Source of the DNA: Solibacillus merdavium
Lineage (GTDB): Bacteria; Bacillota; Bacilli; Bacillales_A; Planococcaceae
Length of the DNA stretch: 64,000 bases
Reading direction: 5' to 3'
Assembly (NCBI RefSeq): GCF_014836935.1
Contig: NZ_JACSPW010000002.1
Location: 1-64,000 of the forward strand
The position numbers were made by a program, and so were the translations under genes. This document shows positions 25,192 to 34,172 of this stretch, piece after piece. The notes below the pieces were generated by a model. That model was given only the letters and a program-made list of their open reading frames with translations. It searched no databases and was not told the DNA's origin. The first letter of the stretch is position 1, and every line of letters starts with the position of its first letter.

Positions 25192-26220
25192 TTAAGTAGA
25201 TTGTTTTTGCTCTATCCAATTAAACAAGCTTTCCCCTAATAAAAAGGCATATTGACTTAGCCAAAAATCAACCTCTTTTGGCGTAACCATAAGACGCTCA
25301 GGATGGGTACTAAACACTTCTTCAAATAATTGTCGGCGGTCTTCATTTGGCCACGTTGCCCATTGTCCGAAAATCGGCTCCACTTTAGATAGGTCCACTT
25401 CTTCATTTACAGGTGTCCAATTTGTTACAGACAGCTTCCCGGAAGGCTTCCCTTTTTCTTGTATTTTTGCTGCAATCGACCTAAAAGCTACATCTATTGC
25501 ATCTGCAATCAATATCGGAGCTTCTACAACTGTTGGAATTCCGATTGCCGTTACAGGTACACCTAACACTTCCTTGGAAATTTCCTTACGATGGTTTCCT
25601 ACACCCCCACCCGGATGAATCCCTGTATCTGTTAACTGAATGGTTCTACATAAACGCGCACTACCACTTGTAGCGAGTGCATCGATTATAATTACGAGCG
25701 ATGGCTTTATTTTTTCTGTTAATGCATGAATGTAATCACTTGTTTCAAATCCAGTTTGACCCGTCACACCCGGCGCATATAAAATAAATTTAGGCTCCTG
25801 CAGTTCCGATTGTTTTTTATGCATTGCATCAATAGTATATGGACCAATTGCATCTGGTGTAATCGTCTTATTCCCTAAGCCTATTACTAAAACTTTTGAT
25901 TGTGCAGTAATTTTCAAATCTTTATGCAGATCATGTAAATAATGAATTAATGATTCCTGTAGTTGTGAAAAGCCATGTTGGTCTTCCGAAGTTAATGTAG
26001 GTATTGATAATGTAATATACACCCCTTGTTTTTTGCTGATTTGTTCTTGCCCAGCCGCATTCACTTCAACCTTAGTAATTTTTACTCGGTTTTGTTGCGA
26101 CTCCTCCATATGAACGCCACGTTCATGCTTTAATTTTTCCTTGTCCGCTTGCGTTTGCTGAAGTAGGACTCCTGCTGTTTCATCAATTAAATCTGTGCGA
26201 TTCCAATCTATTTTTTTCAT
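25192..26220 (-). CDS. gpr: GPR, germination protease
   Basis: 342 aa from the ATG at 26220 with GTGGAGGTG upstream; the open frame extends 57 codons further but without a plausible start. The A25 family is recognised by LVIGLGNKTITPDAIGP, the YAPGVTGQTGFET region and the IDALATSGSARLCRTIQ catalytic segment. It is made as a zymogen that loses an N-terminal propeptide in the forespore and cleaves SASPs at germination. A substrate, gamma SASP, is encoded at 4980-5384. Divergent from rpsT. Confidence 0.94.
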   Translation of the reverse strand: MKKIDWNRTDLIDETAGVLLQQTQADKEKLKHERGVHMEESQQNRVKITKVEVNAAGQEQISKKQGVYITLSIPTLTSEDQHGFSQLQESLIHYLHDLHKDLKITAQSKVLVIGLGNKTITPDAIGPYTIDAMHKKQSELQEPKFILYAPGVTGQTGFETSDYIHALTEKIKPSLVIIIDALATSGSARLCRTIQLTDTGIHPGGGVGNHRKEISKEVLGVPVTAIGIPTVVEAPILIADAIDVAFRSIAAKIQEKGKPSGKLSVTNWTPVNEEVDLSKVEPIFGQWATWPNEDRRQLFEEVFSTHPERLMVTPKEVDFWLSQYAFLLGESLFNWIEQKQST

Positions 26221-26324
26221 AAATGCACCTCCACATTCCAGTTTGTTCAAACTGTCAAGTAAATATTCTTTGCATTTATGTATTGCAATTCTTTCAATCC
26301 TTTGGTAGAATGATTTTTGTTGTA

Positions 26325-26352
26325 TTGACACATGAAACAGTGAGAAAATACT
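26325..26352 (+). promoter_or_regulatory. Promoter of rpsT
   Basis: Perfect TTGACA at 26325-26330 and a weak AATACT -10 at 26347-26352 with a 16-nt spacer. Confidence 0.5.
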
Positions 26353-26384
26353 CATCTCGTACCTAAATCTAGGAGGTGAAAGAA

Positions 26385-26633
26385 ATGCCAAACATTAAAT
26401 CTGCTATTAAACGTGTAAAAGTTAACGAAAAAGCTAACGCTGCTAACGTACAAGCAAAATCTGCTATGCGTACTACAGTTAAAAAAGCTGAACAAGCCAT
26501 CGCTACAGGTGCTGAAAACACTCAAGAATTAGTAGTTGCTGCTTCTAAAGCATTAGATAAAGCTGCTTCTAAAGGTCTTATTCACAAAAACGCGGCTTCT
26601 CGTAAAAAGTCTCGTTTAGCGAAAAAAGCTTAA
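26385..26633 (+). CDS. rpsT: Ribosomal protein S20
   Basis: 82 aa starting [11 protein letters not shown] at 26385; AGGAGGTGAA at 26371-26380 sets the start. Strongly basic and helical, ending in KSRLAKKA, as in all S20 proteins. It binds 16S rRNA early in 30S assembly. Divergent from gpr and followed by a terminator. Confidence 0.97.
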   Translation: MPNIKSAIKRVKVNEKANAANVQAKSAMRTTVKKAEQAIATGAENTQELVVAASKALDKAASKGLIHKNAASRKKSRLAKKA

Positions 26634-26645
26634 TTGTAAAGTTAT

Positions 26646-26680
26646 AAAGCCAACTGCGCATTTGTGCAGTTGGCTTTTTT
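26646..26680 (+). terminator. Terminator of rpsT
   Basis: AAGCCAACTGC/GCAGTTGGCTT stem followed by a T run. Confidence 0.9.
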
Positions 26681-26753
26681 CGTATAATATAAATAGTTTT
26701 ATAAGACGGTTATGAATCATTAAGTAGATGGATAAATCTTAAAATACCTTATC

Positions 26754-27764
26754 TTATAGCTTCCTCATTAAAAATAGCTCTAAATGACGTTCGCGATTTC
26801 CACCTGTTGTTTTCAGTTGAAGATCTACCTCAGCCAGACTGTAAAGCGCTTGGAGTAAACGCTGATCGGTAGGACGACTTTTTTGGTTCGAGATAATTTG
26901 GACACGGTAAGGATGGATTTTAAGTTGCTTTGCAATTTGCTGCTGATGATAGCCCTTTTTTTGCAAATAGAAAACTTGTGTCATTGTGCGAATATTATTT
27001 GCGAGTAACCCAACCAACTTAATAGGTTCTTCTTTTTGGCGCAATAAATCATGATAAATTTTAAGTGCCTCTTCTTGATTATGCTCCAAATAGGCATTCA
27101 GCATTTTGAATGCGTCATGTTCAAGCGTCTTCGCTACTAAATCTTCCACAAGTTCACGTGTAATTTCCAGCTCTTCACCTAAATATAATGCCATCTTTTC
27201 CATTTCCATTTGAAGTTGGAGCATATTAGGTCCAACCATTTCAAGCAACTTTCCGATTGCTTCATCCGTAATAGCTTTCCCGTGCTTATGGGCTTCATTT
27301 TGAACCCACACATTTAAATCATGATTTTGCGGTGTTTCTGCAAGGATAACTGTACATTTATCCTTCATAAGTTTCGTGATTTTTTTTCGTTCATCCAGCT
27401 TTTCATATGGAGCGATAAATACCGTAATTGCAGTATCAGTAGGGTGTTCGAGCCAGCTTTCAAGACGTTTTAAATCATGATCAATCTTTTCTTTTCCCTT
27501 TTCAGTTGCTTTTAAAAAAGATGTGTTTTTAGCAATTATTAGTTTGCGTTCAGAAAAAAACGGAATCGTATCCGCTTCATCGATGACATAATCTATCGGT
27601 TGTTCATTTAAATCAAAGGTCATCACTTCTGCTTCTTCCACTTTTTGAAGTGCAGATTTCAATTGCTTTATTGTTTCATCTACAAAATAAGATTCTTCTC
27701 CTACAAGCAAGTAAACCGGTGCGAAATTCCCTTTTTTAAAATCCTGCCACATTTTTGTTATCAT
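26754..27764 (-). CDS. holA: DNA polymerase III delta subunit
   Basis: 336 aa, AAGGAGGT 7 nt before the ATG. The N-terminal AAA-like fold starts with PVYLLVGEESYFVDE; the C-terminal collar domain contains KLVGLLANNIR and ends with GGNRERHLELFLMRKL. It is the clamp-loader subunit that opens the beta clamp (YqeN in B. subtilis). It is convergent with rpsT and downstream of the divergent yqzM, the order seen in B. subtilis. Confidence 0.94.
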   Translation of the reverse strand: MITKMWQDFKKGNFAPVYLLVGEESYFVDETIKQLKSALQKVEEAEVMTFDLNEQPIDYVIDEADTIPFFSERKLIIAKNTSFLKATEKGKEKIDHDLKRLESWLEHPTDTAITVFIAPYEKLDERKKITKLMKDKCTVILAETPQNHDLNVWVQNEAHKHGKAITDEAIGKLLEMVGPNMLQLQMEMEKMALYLGEELEITRELVEDLVAKTLEHDAFKMLNAYLEHNQEEALKIYHDLLRQKEEPIKLVGLLANNIRTMTQVFYLQKKGYHQQQIAKQLKIHPYRVQIISNQKSRPTDQRLLQALYSLAEVDLQLKTTGGNRERHLELFLMRKL

Positions 27765-28008
27765 CTGGGGAACCTCCTTTACTTTCGTATTTCTTAGTAT
27801 AACATTTTTTAATTAATTGAGAATGTACAGATTCGCTTACAATCCCGAAGAACAGGGAAAAACAATTTAAAATAACAAGCTAATTACTTTGTGGACTTTT
27901 CTTGAAATTTACACTTATTATTATCACCAATAAAAGGAATAATTAGCATTTCATATAGCATTTTTAATTAGATTATTCTATAATGATTGGAGATTAGGAG
28001 GGATACTT

Positions 28009-28182
28009 ATGGCAGGACATCAAGATCCAAACTATGTAACTGAAAACCCATTTGAAGGTCGTGGCCGTGCGATGAAAGGCAACGACTTCCCAGATGCTGG
28101 TTACGGTTTCGTAATTGGTGGCGGTTTCTTTATTACAATTTTTATCATTGCAATTATTGTAGAAGCAGCTACACGTATGTAA
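28009..28182 (+). CDS. yqzM: YqzM-like small membrane protein
   Basis: 57 aa, AGGAGGG 8 nt before the ATG. A polar N-terminus (AGHQDPNYVTENPFEGRGRA) precedes one transmembrane segment at about residues 33-52 with a GFVIGGGFF motif. Position between holA and comEC and size fit YqzM, a small protein of unknown role in B. subtilis. The N-terminal region is longer than I recall for B. subtilis. A TATAAT at 27979-27984 may be its -10, without a convincing -35. Confidence 0.75.
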   Translation: MAGHQDPNYVTENPFEGRGRAMKGNDFPDAGYGFVIGGGFFITIFIIAIIVEAATRM

Positions 28183-28186
28183 TCCT

Positions 28187-28232
28187 AAAATGGAGTGATT
28201 TCTATATAAATAATAGAAATCACTCCATTTTT
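28187..28232. terminator. Bidirectional terminator between yqzM and comEC
   Basis: AAAATGGAGTGATTTCTAT pairs with ATAGAAATCACTCCATTTT around a 7-nt loop, with T runs on both strands. Confidence 0.88.
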
Positions 28233-30546
28233 ATTTCAAATAAATTGAATTCGATTTTTCTATCGTAATTTCACCTTTAGTTATCGTTACTTCTATCGTT
28301 CCTTCCAATCCAGTTGTTGCGTGTGGGATATGGTATGATTCAAAACGATTTACTACATCAATATGCGGATGATTGTACCGATTGTTTTCCCCAGCCATAA
28401 ACACTGCAAATTTCGGGTTTGTCAGCGCAACAAACTCTTCAATGCTTGAAGTCTTGCTCCCATGATGACCGGCCTTTAACAAATCAATATTCCTTAGCTT
28501 TTCTGTATATAGTTGAATTAATTGCTGTTCCCCTTCTTTTTCAAGATCTCCTGTAAACAATGCCTTATACTGATTATGCGTTACCATAATAACAAGCGAA
28601 TCATTATTCCCTTCGTATTCAATATCAGCAGGCCATAAATACTCAAACGTCGTCGCACCAACTTTCCAATAATCCCCTGCCATCTTTTCGATAAGTTTTG
28701 TATTTGTCTTCTTCAGTTCCTGTAAAAAATCATTCATTACAGGCTTTGAAATCGAACCTGGCGTGACATGTACCTCTTTCACAATCACCTCTCGTAAAAC
28801 TTCTTCAGCCCCTTCCACATGGTCGGCATCGGCATGAGATAATACAAATGTATCAATCGATTGTATGCCGCGCCCTTTTAAATAAGGTACTACTATTTGG
28901 CGACCCACCTCATAAGGTGTTTGACGCTCTTTCCATTTCTCCTGATCAAATCTTAATAACCCTCCCGCATCAATCACTATAACGGATTTCCGGTAAGGTA
29001 ATTCAATAACAATGCAGTCTCCCTGCCCCACATTTACAAAGGAAATTTTTAAATCACCGTCCCAATAGGATTGGAAGTGAAAAACTATTGCAGGCAGTAC
29101 TAATAGTAAAATTGCCTTTAAAGTGGATTGTTTATCAAGCAAATAGAAGGTAATGAAAACGGAGCTATATAAGAAGACCAACCATAAGATAGATGGTTTT
29201 CCCGGGTTCCACATTTGAATAATTGGCTGTTGAATGATGAATATAAAGTTTGTAAGTGCCGTACGCAATGGCTCGTATAGGAGAAAAACAAAAGAATCAA
29301 ACGGGAGTGGTAAAAAAGTAAGAACTAAAACCGCAAGATTAATCGGTAGGATAACAAAAGAAAAAAGCGGTACGAAGAAGATATTCGCTATAAAAGAAGA
29401 AAGACTGATTTCAAAAAAGTGAAAGAGTAACAATGGGTAAACGAGGATTTGACAAACAAAGGTGATGAAAAAGGATTGAATCCAAAAGTTAGAATACCGC
29501 GCTAAAATCCGACTCGAGTACACTAAACTGTATGTAGCTAAATAAGAAAGTTGGAAACCTACTTGAAAAATAACACCAGGTTCTAATAGAACAAAAATGA
29601 TAAAGCTCAGTGACAAAGCATCATCCATCGGAATATTCCACCGGAAATACCGGGCAAGCATAATAAATTCAACAACACTTACTGCACGCCATATAGATGG
29701 AGCACCTCCTGCTACAATTGCATACATCGGTAATATTGCAAGAAGGAGAATTGTGGCCGACTCTCTGCGAATGCTCATTCTTAATAACAACTGGAAAAAT
29801 AGGAAAGAAACGAGGGCAACATGCAGTCCGGAAATCGCAAATAAATGTGTAATCCCTAATTTTTGATAGGCTCGGTTCAATTCATCATCGACATTATGCT
29901 GTAAACCGATTAAAAGGGCTTGTGCTTCAGCAACAAGCGAAGGAGGGAAAGTTTCTTCTATATGGAGTTTTAATCGAAAGCGTTGGTCATATAAAGGCTG
30001 TAAAAAAGAATTTCCCTTGCCCACAAAGGTAAGTTGGTGAATTTCGATAATCCCTCTCGCGTTTTTACTTTGCAAATACTGGGCCATAGAAAAGCCATAG
30101 CGGTGCGCAGGAACAGATGGGGATACTTGCTCCCCGACAACAAAAAAATTCGAACCAGCGAGTTGCTGGGCTTCCAGGAGTTGCTTTTCCTGTTCACTTT
30201 TTATTTCGTAGGTTACATATAGCTTTTCGCCTTCTGCATTGGTCATAAAACCTCGTAGCATAACGCCGTTAATTCTGTATTCATCAGACCATGTCAAGAT
30301 TGCCGGAAGTTCGACTGAAACGGAAAGCTTGTTTACTTCATAGGAAAATAAAAGATAACTCCCAATCCCCGTGAAAAAAACGAAGACGAGATGTATTTTG
30401 AGTAATTGCTTATAATGACAAAACAGCAACAGAATAACTAATAATGCAAGTAGCCTTACCGATTCTAATGCAGCACCTGCACTAATACAAATCGACAAGG
30501 CGTAAAATATCCAGTTATGCTTGAACAAGTTTACCAAATAAAGCAT
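28231..30546 (-). CDS. comEC: ComEC, DNA uptake channel
   Basis: 771 aa. Several N-terminal transmembrane helices flank an OB-like soluble loop; the central competence domain (GITHLFAISGLHV near residue 235) forms the membrane channel; the C-terminal part is a metallo-beta-lactamase-like nuclease with LSHADADHVEG and GHHGSKTS. It transports single-stranded DNA during transformation. The start overlaps comEB by 32 nt with GAGGAG inside comEB. Full length indicates that competence machinery is intact here. Confidence 0.95.
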   Translation of the reverse strand: MLYLVNLFKHNWIFYALSICISAGAALESVRLLALLVILLLFCHYKQLLKIHLVFVFFTGIGSYLLFSYEVNKLSVSVELPAILTWSDEYRINGVMLRGFMTNAEGEKLYVTYEIKSEQEKQLLEAQQLAGSNFFVVGEQVSPSVPAHRYGFSMAQYLQSKNARGIIEIHQLTFVGKGNSFLQPLYDQRFRLKLHIEETFPPSLVAEAQALLIGLQHNVDDELNRAYQKLGITHLFAISGLHVALVSFLFFQLLLRMSIRRESATILLLAILPMYAIVAGGAPSIWRAVSVVEFIMLARYFRWNIPMDDALSLSFIIFVLLEPGVIFQVGFQLSYLATYSLVYSSRILARYSNFWIQSFFITFVCQILVYPLLLFHFFEISLSSFIANIFFVPLFSFVILPINLAVLVLTFLPLPFDSFVFLLYEPLRTALTNFIFIIQQPIIQMWNPGKPSILWLVFLYSSVFITFYLLDKQSTLKAILLLVLPAIVFHFQSYWDGDLKISFVNVGQGDCIVIELPYRKSVIVIDAGGLLRFDQEKWKERQTPYEVGRQIVVPYLKGRGIQSIDTFVLSHADADHVEGAEEVLREVIVKEVHVTPGSISKPVMNDFLQELKKTNTKLIEKMAGDYWKVGATTFEYLWPADIEYEGNNDSLVIMVTHNQYKALFTGDLEKEGEQQLIQLYTEKLRNIDLLKAGHHGSKTSSIEEFVALTNPKFAVFMAGENNRYNHPHIDVVNRFESYHIPHATTGLEGTIEVTITKGEITIEKSNSIYLK

Positions 30547-31090
30547 GCATCTTCTCCTCTAGAGGGAGCAACTGTTCATTACTTGCACCTAACTCACGAA
30601 GCTTCTCGAGCATTTCAAATGTTAAGGCAAACTTTTCATCTTGAAGAAAATCTATTTTTGCTTCATCGAATGGGATGTGCTGAACATGGACATCAGCCTT
30701 CTTAAATAGTTCCAAAGCATATACATTATTTTTATAATCTTTGGCATAGTACACGTTTTTAATTCCTGCTTGAATTATCGTCTTCGAACAAGGCAAGCAT
30801 GGGAAATGCGTCACATAAAGGTCAGCCCCATTTGCTGGTGTACCATATTTAGCACACTGCAACAGCGCATTCGTTTCGGCATGGACTGTTCTGACACAAT
30901 GATTGTCCACTACATAGCACCCTTCTTCAATACAGTGTTCATCACCGGAGATTGATCCATTGTATCCACCGGCAATAATACGCTTCTCTCTTACAATAGT
31001 TGCCCCTACCGCAAGACGGGCACATGTACTTCTTAATGCAAGTAAATGGCTTTGCGCCATAAAAAATTGATCCCAAGTAATTCGCTCCAT
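30515..31090 (-). CDS. comEB: ComEB, dCMP deaminase
   Basis: 191 aa from the ATG at 31090 with GGGGG upstream; the frame extends 20 codons further without a good start. The zinc site is HAETNALLQ (near residue 70) plus PCLPC. Additional Cys/His near GDEHCIEEGC fit the second zinc site of phage T4-like dCMP deaminases. It converts dCMP to dUMP. In B. subtilis comEB is not needed for transformation although it sits in the comE operon. A C-terminal extension of about 40 residues follows the usual domain. Confidence 0.92.
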   Translation of the reverse strand: MERITWDQFFMAQSHLLALRSTCARLAVGATIVREKRIIAGGYNGSISGDEHCIEEGCYVVDNHCVRTVHAETNALLQCAKYGTPANGADLYVTHFPCLPCSKTIIQAGIKNVYYAKDYKNNVYALELFKKADVHVQHIPFDEAKIDFLQDEKFALTFEMLEKLRELGASNEQLLPLEEKMHALFGKLVQA

Positions 31091-31174
31091 ATGATAACCC
31101 CCAAAAATTATATCACTTATCAGTTTATACATAGTTCGAACCATTCGCAATGTATGATTTTTTGAAATTTCACT

Positions 31175-31822
31175 TTATTTTACATCAATTAAGTCCTTTA
31201 ACTGCTCGAATGTTTTGTCCCCGATGCCTGTCACCTGCTTCAAATCTTCAACCGTGCGAAAATTCCCTTGCTCTGATCGATGCTGAATAATTGCACTGGC
31301 TTTCGAAGGTCCTATTCCAGGCAATTGGGTTAACTCTGATTCAGCCGCTTTATTTATGTTAATTTTTCCGGAGCTGTTACCACTGCTTGTTGAATTTATT
31401 TCCGTCATTTGCAGAAAAAGTTCCATTTCTTCCAATGCATCTTCACTAGAATTAGGAATATAGACAACCATTTCATCCTGTAATTTTTGTGCATGGTTAA
31501 TGAGCATTGGATTTGCATCATCCGTATAGCCCCCTGCCGCTTCAATTGCATCGATAATTCGCTGTTCTTCTGACAAGGTATAAACACCCGGAAATTTTAC
31601 TGCGCCTTTTACATCAACAATAATTGTTTGTGGAGTGTCTTCCATTTCTGTTTCCGGAATATTAGGAGTAGAGCCTATAGTAGCCAAGGCGTTTTGGTCA
31701 ATTGTTTCAATCGTAGCACTGTTCGAGGAATCTTGAATAAAAAAGAAATAGACAACTATTACCGCAAGTACACTACCCAGAATAGTGACTTGCTTTTTAT
31801 ACTTCTCCACAAATGGCTGCAA
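31175..31822 (-). CDS. comEA: ComEA, DNA-binding competence receptor
   Basis: 215 aa from a TTG at 31822 with AAAGGGTG 9 nt upstream; a GTG four codons earlier (31834) abuts that site and is less likely. One N-terminal membrane anchor (VTILGSVLAVIVVYFFFI), an SLBB-like domain (VDVKGAVKFPGVYTL), a linker, then two helix-hairpin-helix motifs (LPGIGPSKASAI and VTGIGDKTFEQL). It binds double-stranded DNA at the cell surface and hands it to ComEC. First gene of comEA-EB-EC. Confidence 0.93.
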   Translation of the reverse strand: MQPFVEKYKKQVTILGSVLAVIVVYFFFIQDSSNSATIETIDQNALATIGSTPNIPETEMEDTPQTIIVDVKGAVKFPGVYTLSEEQRIIDAIEAAGGYTDDANPMLINHAQKLQDEMVVYIPNSSEDALEEMELFLQMTEINSTSSGNSSGKININKAAESELTQLPGIGPSKASAIIQHRSEQGNFRTVEDLKQVTGIGDKTFEQLKDLIDVK

Positions 31823-31836
31823 ATTAAAAAACACCC

Positions 31837-31901
31837 TTTCATAAAGAAGGTTTTATATATGGAGCTTACTTCCACTATACAAATTTCACTTCTTTATGAA
31901 A
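31837..31901. repeat. Perfect 13-bp inverted repeat around the comEA promoter region
   Basis: TTTCATAAAGAAG at 31837-31849 and its exact reverse complement at 31889-31901, 39 nt apart. Between and around them, on the minus strand, lies a candidate promoter (TTTTCA, complement of 31897-31902; 17-nt spacer; TATAGT, complement of 31874-31879). One arm overlaps the -35, the other lies next to the ribosome site, as in a pair of operators. Confidence 0.55.
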
Positions 31902-31918
31902 AGGTATTTCATCTAAAA

Positions 31919-31943
31919 CTGCCGAAACATTCTTTTTCGGGCA
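31919..31943 (-). terminator. Terminator downstream of yqeM
   Basis: TGCCCGAAA/TTTCGGCA hairpin followed on the minus strand by GTTTTA. It separates the yqeG-yqeM block from comEA. Confidence 0.6.
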
Positions 31944-31949
31944 TTTTAT

Positions 31950-32687
31950 TTATTTTACAGCACGGATAAAAATACGTTCACTTTCTTCAGTCGGCTCGTC
32001 GTTTGTCCAATCAGCCGAAACCTCGACATGTGAGAAACCGATTTCTTTTAGCCAAATAACATATTGTTCATAGCTAAAAGTTCTTTGAAAATGTTCTTCA
32101 TCAAATCGTTCATACAATCCACTTTCTGTCTGTAAGAAGAATGTCATTTGATGGTAGACTGAATGCGGATACTCCCCGTGCTCTGTATGCCACACATAGG
32201 AAATATCTCCGTCATCATACGTAAATGGACCGTCTAAAAATGTATCATCCATTTTGTATATGGAGTGCACATCGAAAAATAGCTGTCCCCCAGTCCGAAG
32301 ACTTTGGAAAATCCTTTTTAATGTTTCAATTACTTGATGTTCTTCTTTTAAATAATTAATCGAATCTATTGGAATGATTGCTACATCCAAGTCACTGAAA
32401 CCGTCTAGTTCGTCCATCGACATTGCATACAGTGGTATTGTAATGCCATTGACATCCATACGAGCGCTTGCAATCGAAAGCATTTCCTCAGATAAATCGA
32501 TACCTGATACATTGTAGCCTGATTGATGCAATAATAAAGCAAGTGTTCCCGTGCCACAGCCAATATCCAATAAATTTTTATAGTTCTGTGCAGGGGCATG
32601 CGATTGAATCCACTCTACATATTCCACGTACGGAATATCTGTCATCAACTCATCGTATACTTCTGCAAAACGCTCATAACTATTCAT
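31950..32687 (-). CDS. yqeM: SAM-dependent methyltransferase, YqeM-like
   Basis: 245 aa, class I methyltransferase. The SAM-binding LDIGCGTGTLALLL motif is near residue 40, followed by the acidic GIDLSEEM and an IIPIDSINYL stretch. The target is unknown. It overlaps rsfS by 8 nt, in the conserved order nadD-yqeK-rsfS-yqeM. Confidence 0.88.
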   Translation of the reverse strand: MNSYERFAEVYDELMTDIPYVEYVEWIQSHAPAQNYKNLLDIGCGTGTLALLLHQSGYNVSGIDLSEEMLSIASARMDVNGITIPLYAMSMDELDGFSDLDVAIIPIDSINYLKEEHQVIETLKRIFQSLRTGGQLFFDVHSIYKMDDTFLDGPFTYDDGDISYVWHTEHGEYPHSVYHQMTFFLQTESGLYERFDEEHFQRTFSYEQYVIWLKEIGFSHVEVSADWTNDEPTEESERIFIRAVK

Positions 32688-33033
32688 TGTCAGCTTGTGG
32701 TGCGTCTAATTGTGCTGCATCTCCCCATAAACGCTCCAAGTTATAGTATGCACGCTCATCTTTGTGAAAAATATGCGCTACAACATCACCCATATCAACT
32801 AAAATCCAACGTGCTGTATCAAAGCCTTCCAATTTACGAACAGTGTAGCCCGCTTCTTCAGCTTTATCTTTGATTTCTTTAGCAATAGCCTGTACTTGGC
32901 GTTCTGAACTACCTTCAGCAATAATGAAGTAATCAGCCAATAAAGAAATCCCCTTCATATTTAGGGCAACAATATCTTCCCCGCGCTTGTCATCTATTGC
33001 TTTGTACGTAATATTTAATAACGTTTCATTCAT
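32680..33033 (-). CDS. rsfS: RsfS, ribosomal silencing factor
   Basis: 117 aa, DUF143/Iojap family (YqeL in B. subtilis). Diagnostic segments are LADYFIIAEGSSERQVQAIA, the EGFDTARWILVDMGDVVAHIFH block and YNLERLWGDA. It binds L14 (uL14) of the large subunit and blocks joining of subunits when nutrients fall. It overlaps yqeM and follows yqeK by 6 nt. Confidence 0.95.
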   Translation of the reverse strand: MNETLLNITYKAIDDKRGEDIVALNMKGISLLADYFIIAEGSSERQVQAIAKEIKDKAEEAGYTVRKLEGFDTARWILVDMGDVVAHIFHKDERAYYNLERLWGDAAQLDAPQADNE

Positions 33034-33039
33034 GTATGT

Positions 33040-33600
33040 TTATTCCTCTCTCATTAAAAAGTTATAGCACTCAATTGATACAGGGTAAATAGCCTGCTGT
33101 GATGAAACTAAAAAACTGAGGGTATGTGTTATACATGCCCGAAATGCATCATCCAAATTAATGTCTGCATCGGCTCTTAGTTTTTCTACACCATGAAATT
33201 TACGGTTTGGCTCAATCATATCTGCAACAAAAATTATTTTTTCAAAAGTTGTCATATCCGCTCGCCCGGTTGTATGGTAACGAATTGCGTTTAAAATCTC
33301 TTCATCTTCAATGTGAAATTCAGTCTGGGCAATCCATGCCCCGATAGGACCATGTAAAATCTCAGCATTCCACTCAAGTAAACGAGGATCCATCTGCTGT
33401 TCAATCACAACTTTTTTCATCCATTCGACATCTGCATACTTCGCAATATCATGTAAAATGCCTGCGATTTCTGCCCTTTTTGGATCTTCCTGATATTTTT
33501 CGGCTAAACGAATCGCCGTTTCCATAACACCAATCGAATGAATATACCGTTTTTCGGGCATTCGCTCTTTAATTGCTGCCAATAACGTCTGACGATCCAT
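33040..33600 (-). CDS. yqeK: YqeK, HD-domain Ap4A hydrolase family protein
   Basis: 186 aa from the ATG at 33600 (GAGAGGAAGG upstream). HD-domain ligands are seen in RYIHSIGVMETA, GILHDIAKY, HGPIGAW and the later HTTG and IIFVADMIEPNR. The family hydrolyses diadenosine tetraphosphate symmetrically. It overlaps nadD by 32 nt. Confidence 0.92.
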   Translation of the reverse strand: MDRQTLLAAIKERMPEKRYIHSIGVMETAIRLAEKYQEDPKRAEIAGILHDIAKYADVEWMKKVVIEQQMDPRLLEWNAEILHGPIGAWIAQTEFHIEDEEILNAIRYHTTGRADMTTFEKIIFVADMIEPNRKFHGVEKLRADADINLDDAFRACITHTLSFLVSSQQAIYPVSIECYNFLMREE

Positions 33601-34162
33601 ACAAACCTTCCTCTCGAATAAACTGTTCAACAGCCTTAGGCAATATAAAATGCAAATTAGCCTTATCTTGCTGTAATCGGTTTCGGATATAAGTTGAAGA
33701 AAGGTCTATTTGGGGCGCATCAACCATGTGTACATTATAAGATGTTTGCGCTTCACTACCTGGACGCTTCACTCCTACAAATGTTACAAGCTCCATTAAC
33801 TCGTCAATTCGATGCCATGTAGGTAATGAATCAATCATATCCCCACCGATAATGAAATAAAACTCAGTTAGCGGTTCACGCTCACGCATAGCTTTCATCG
33901 TATCGAATGTATAGGATACACCTCCACGGTCAAGCTCAAAGGTCTCCACTTTAAAATAGGAGATTTCTTCAATCGCCAGCTCAACCATCCGAAGACGCTG
34001 TGCATTTGTAGCAGAACTCAACATTTCCTTATGTGGCGGCATTGCATTGGGCATAAAACGTATTTCCGCTAAATCAAGTGCAGCATACACTTCATTGGCC
34101 ATCATTAAATGTCCGATATGTGGTGGGTTAAATGTACCGCCAAAAAGACCGACTTTCTTCAT
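33569..34162 (-). CDS. nadD: Nicotinate-nucleotide adenylyltransferase
   Basis: 197 aa, cytidylyltransferase-like fold. GGTFNPPHIGHL at the start binds the nucleotide, and SSTYIRNRL near residue 170 is the signature STxxR-type motif. It adenylates NaMN to deamido-NAD in NAD synthesis. It lies between yhbY and yqeK, as in B. subtilis. Confidence 0.95.
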   Translation of the reverse strand: MKKVGLFGGTFNPPHIGHLMMANEVYAALDLAEIRFMPNAMPPHKEMLSSATNAQRLRMVELAIEEISYFKVETFELDRGGVSYTFDTMKAMREREPLTEFYFIIGGDMIDSLPTWHRIDELMELVTFVGVKRPGSEAQTSYNVHMVDAPQIDLSSTYIRNRLQQDKANLHFILPKAVEQFIREEGLYGSSDVIGSN

Positions 34163-34172
34163 TTCGATTCAC

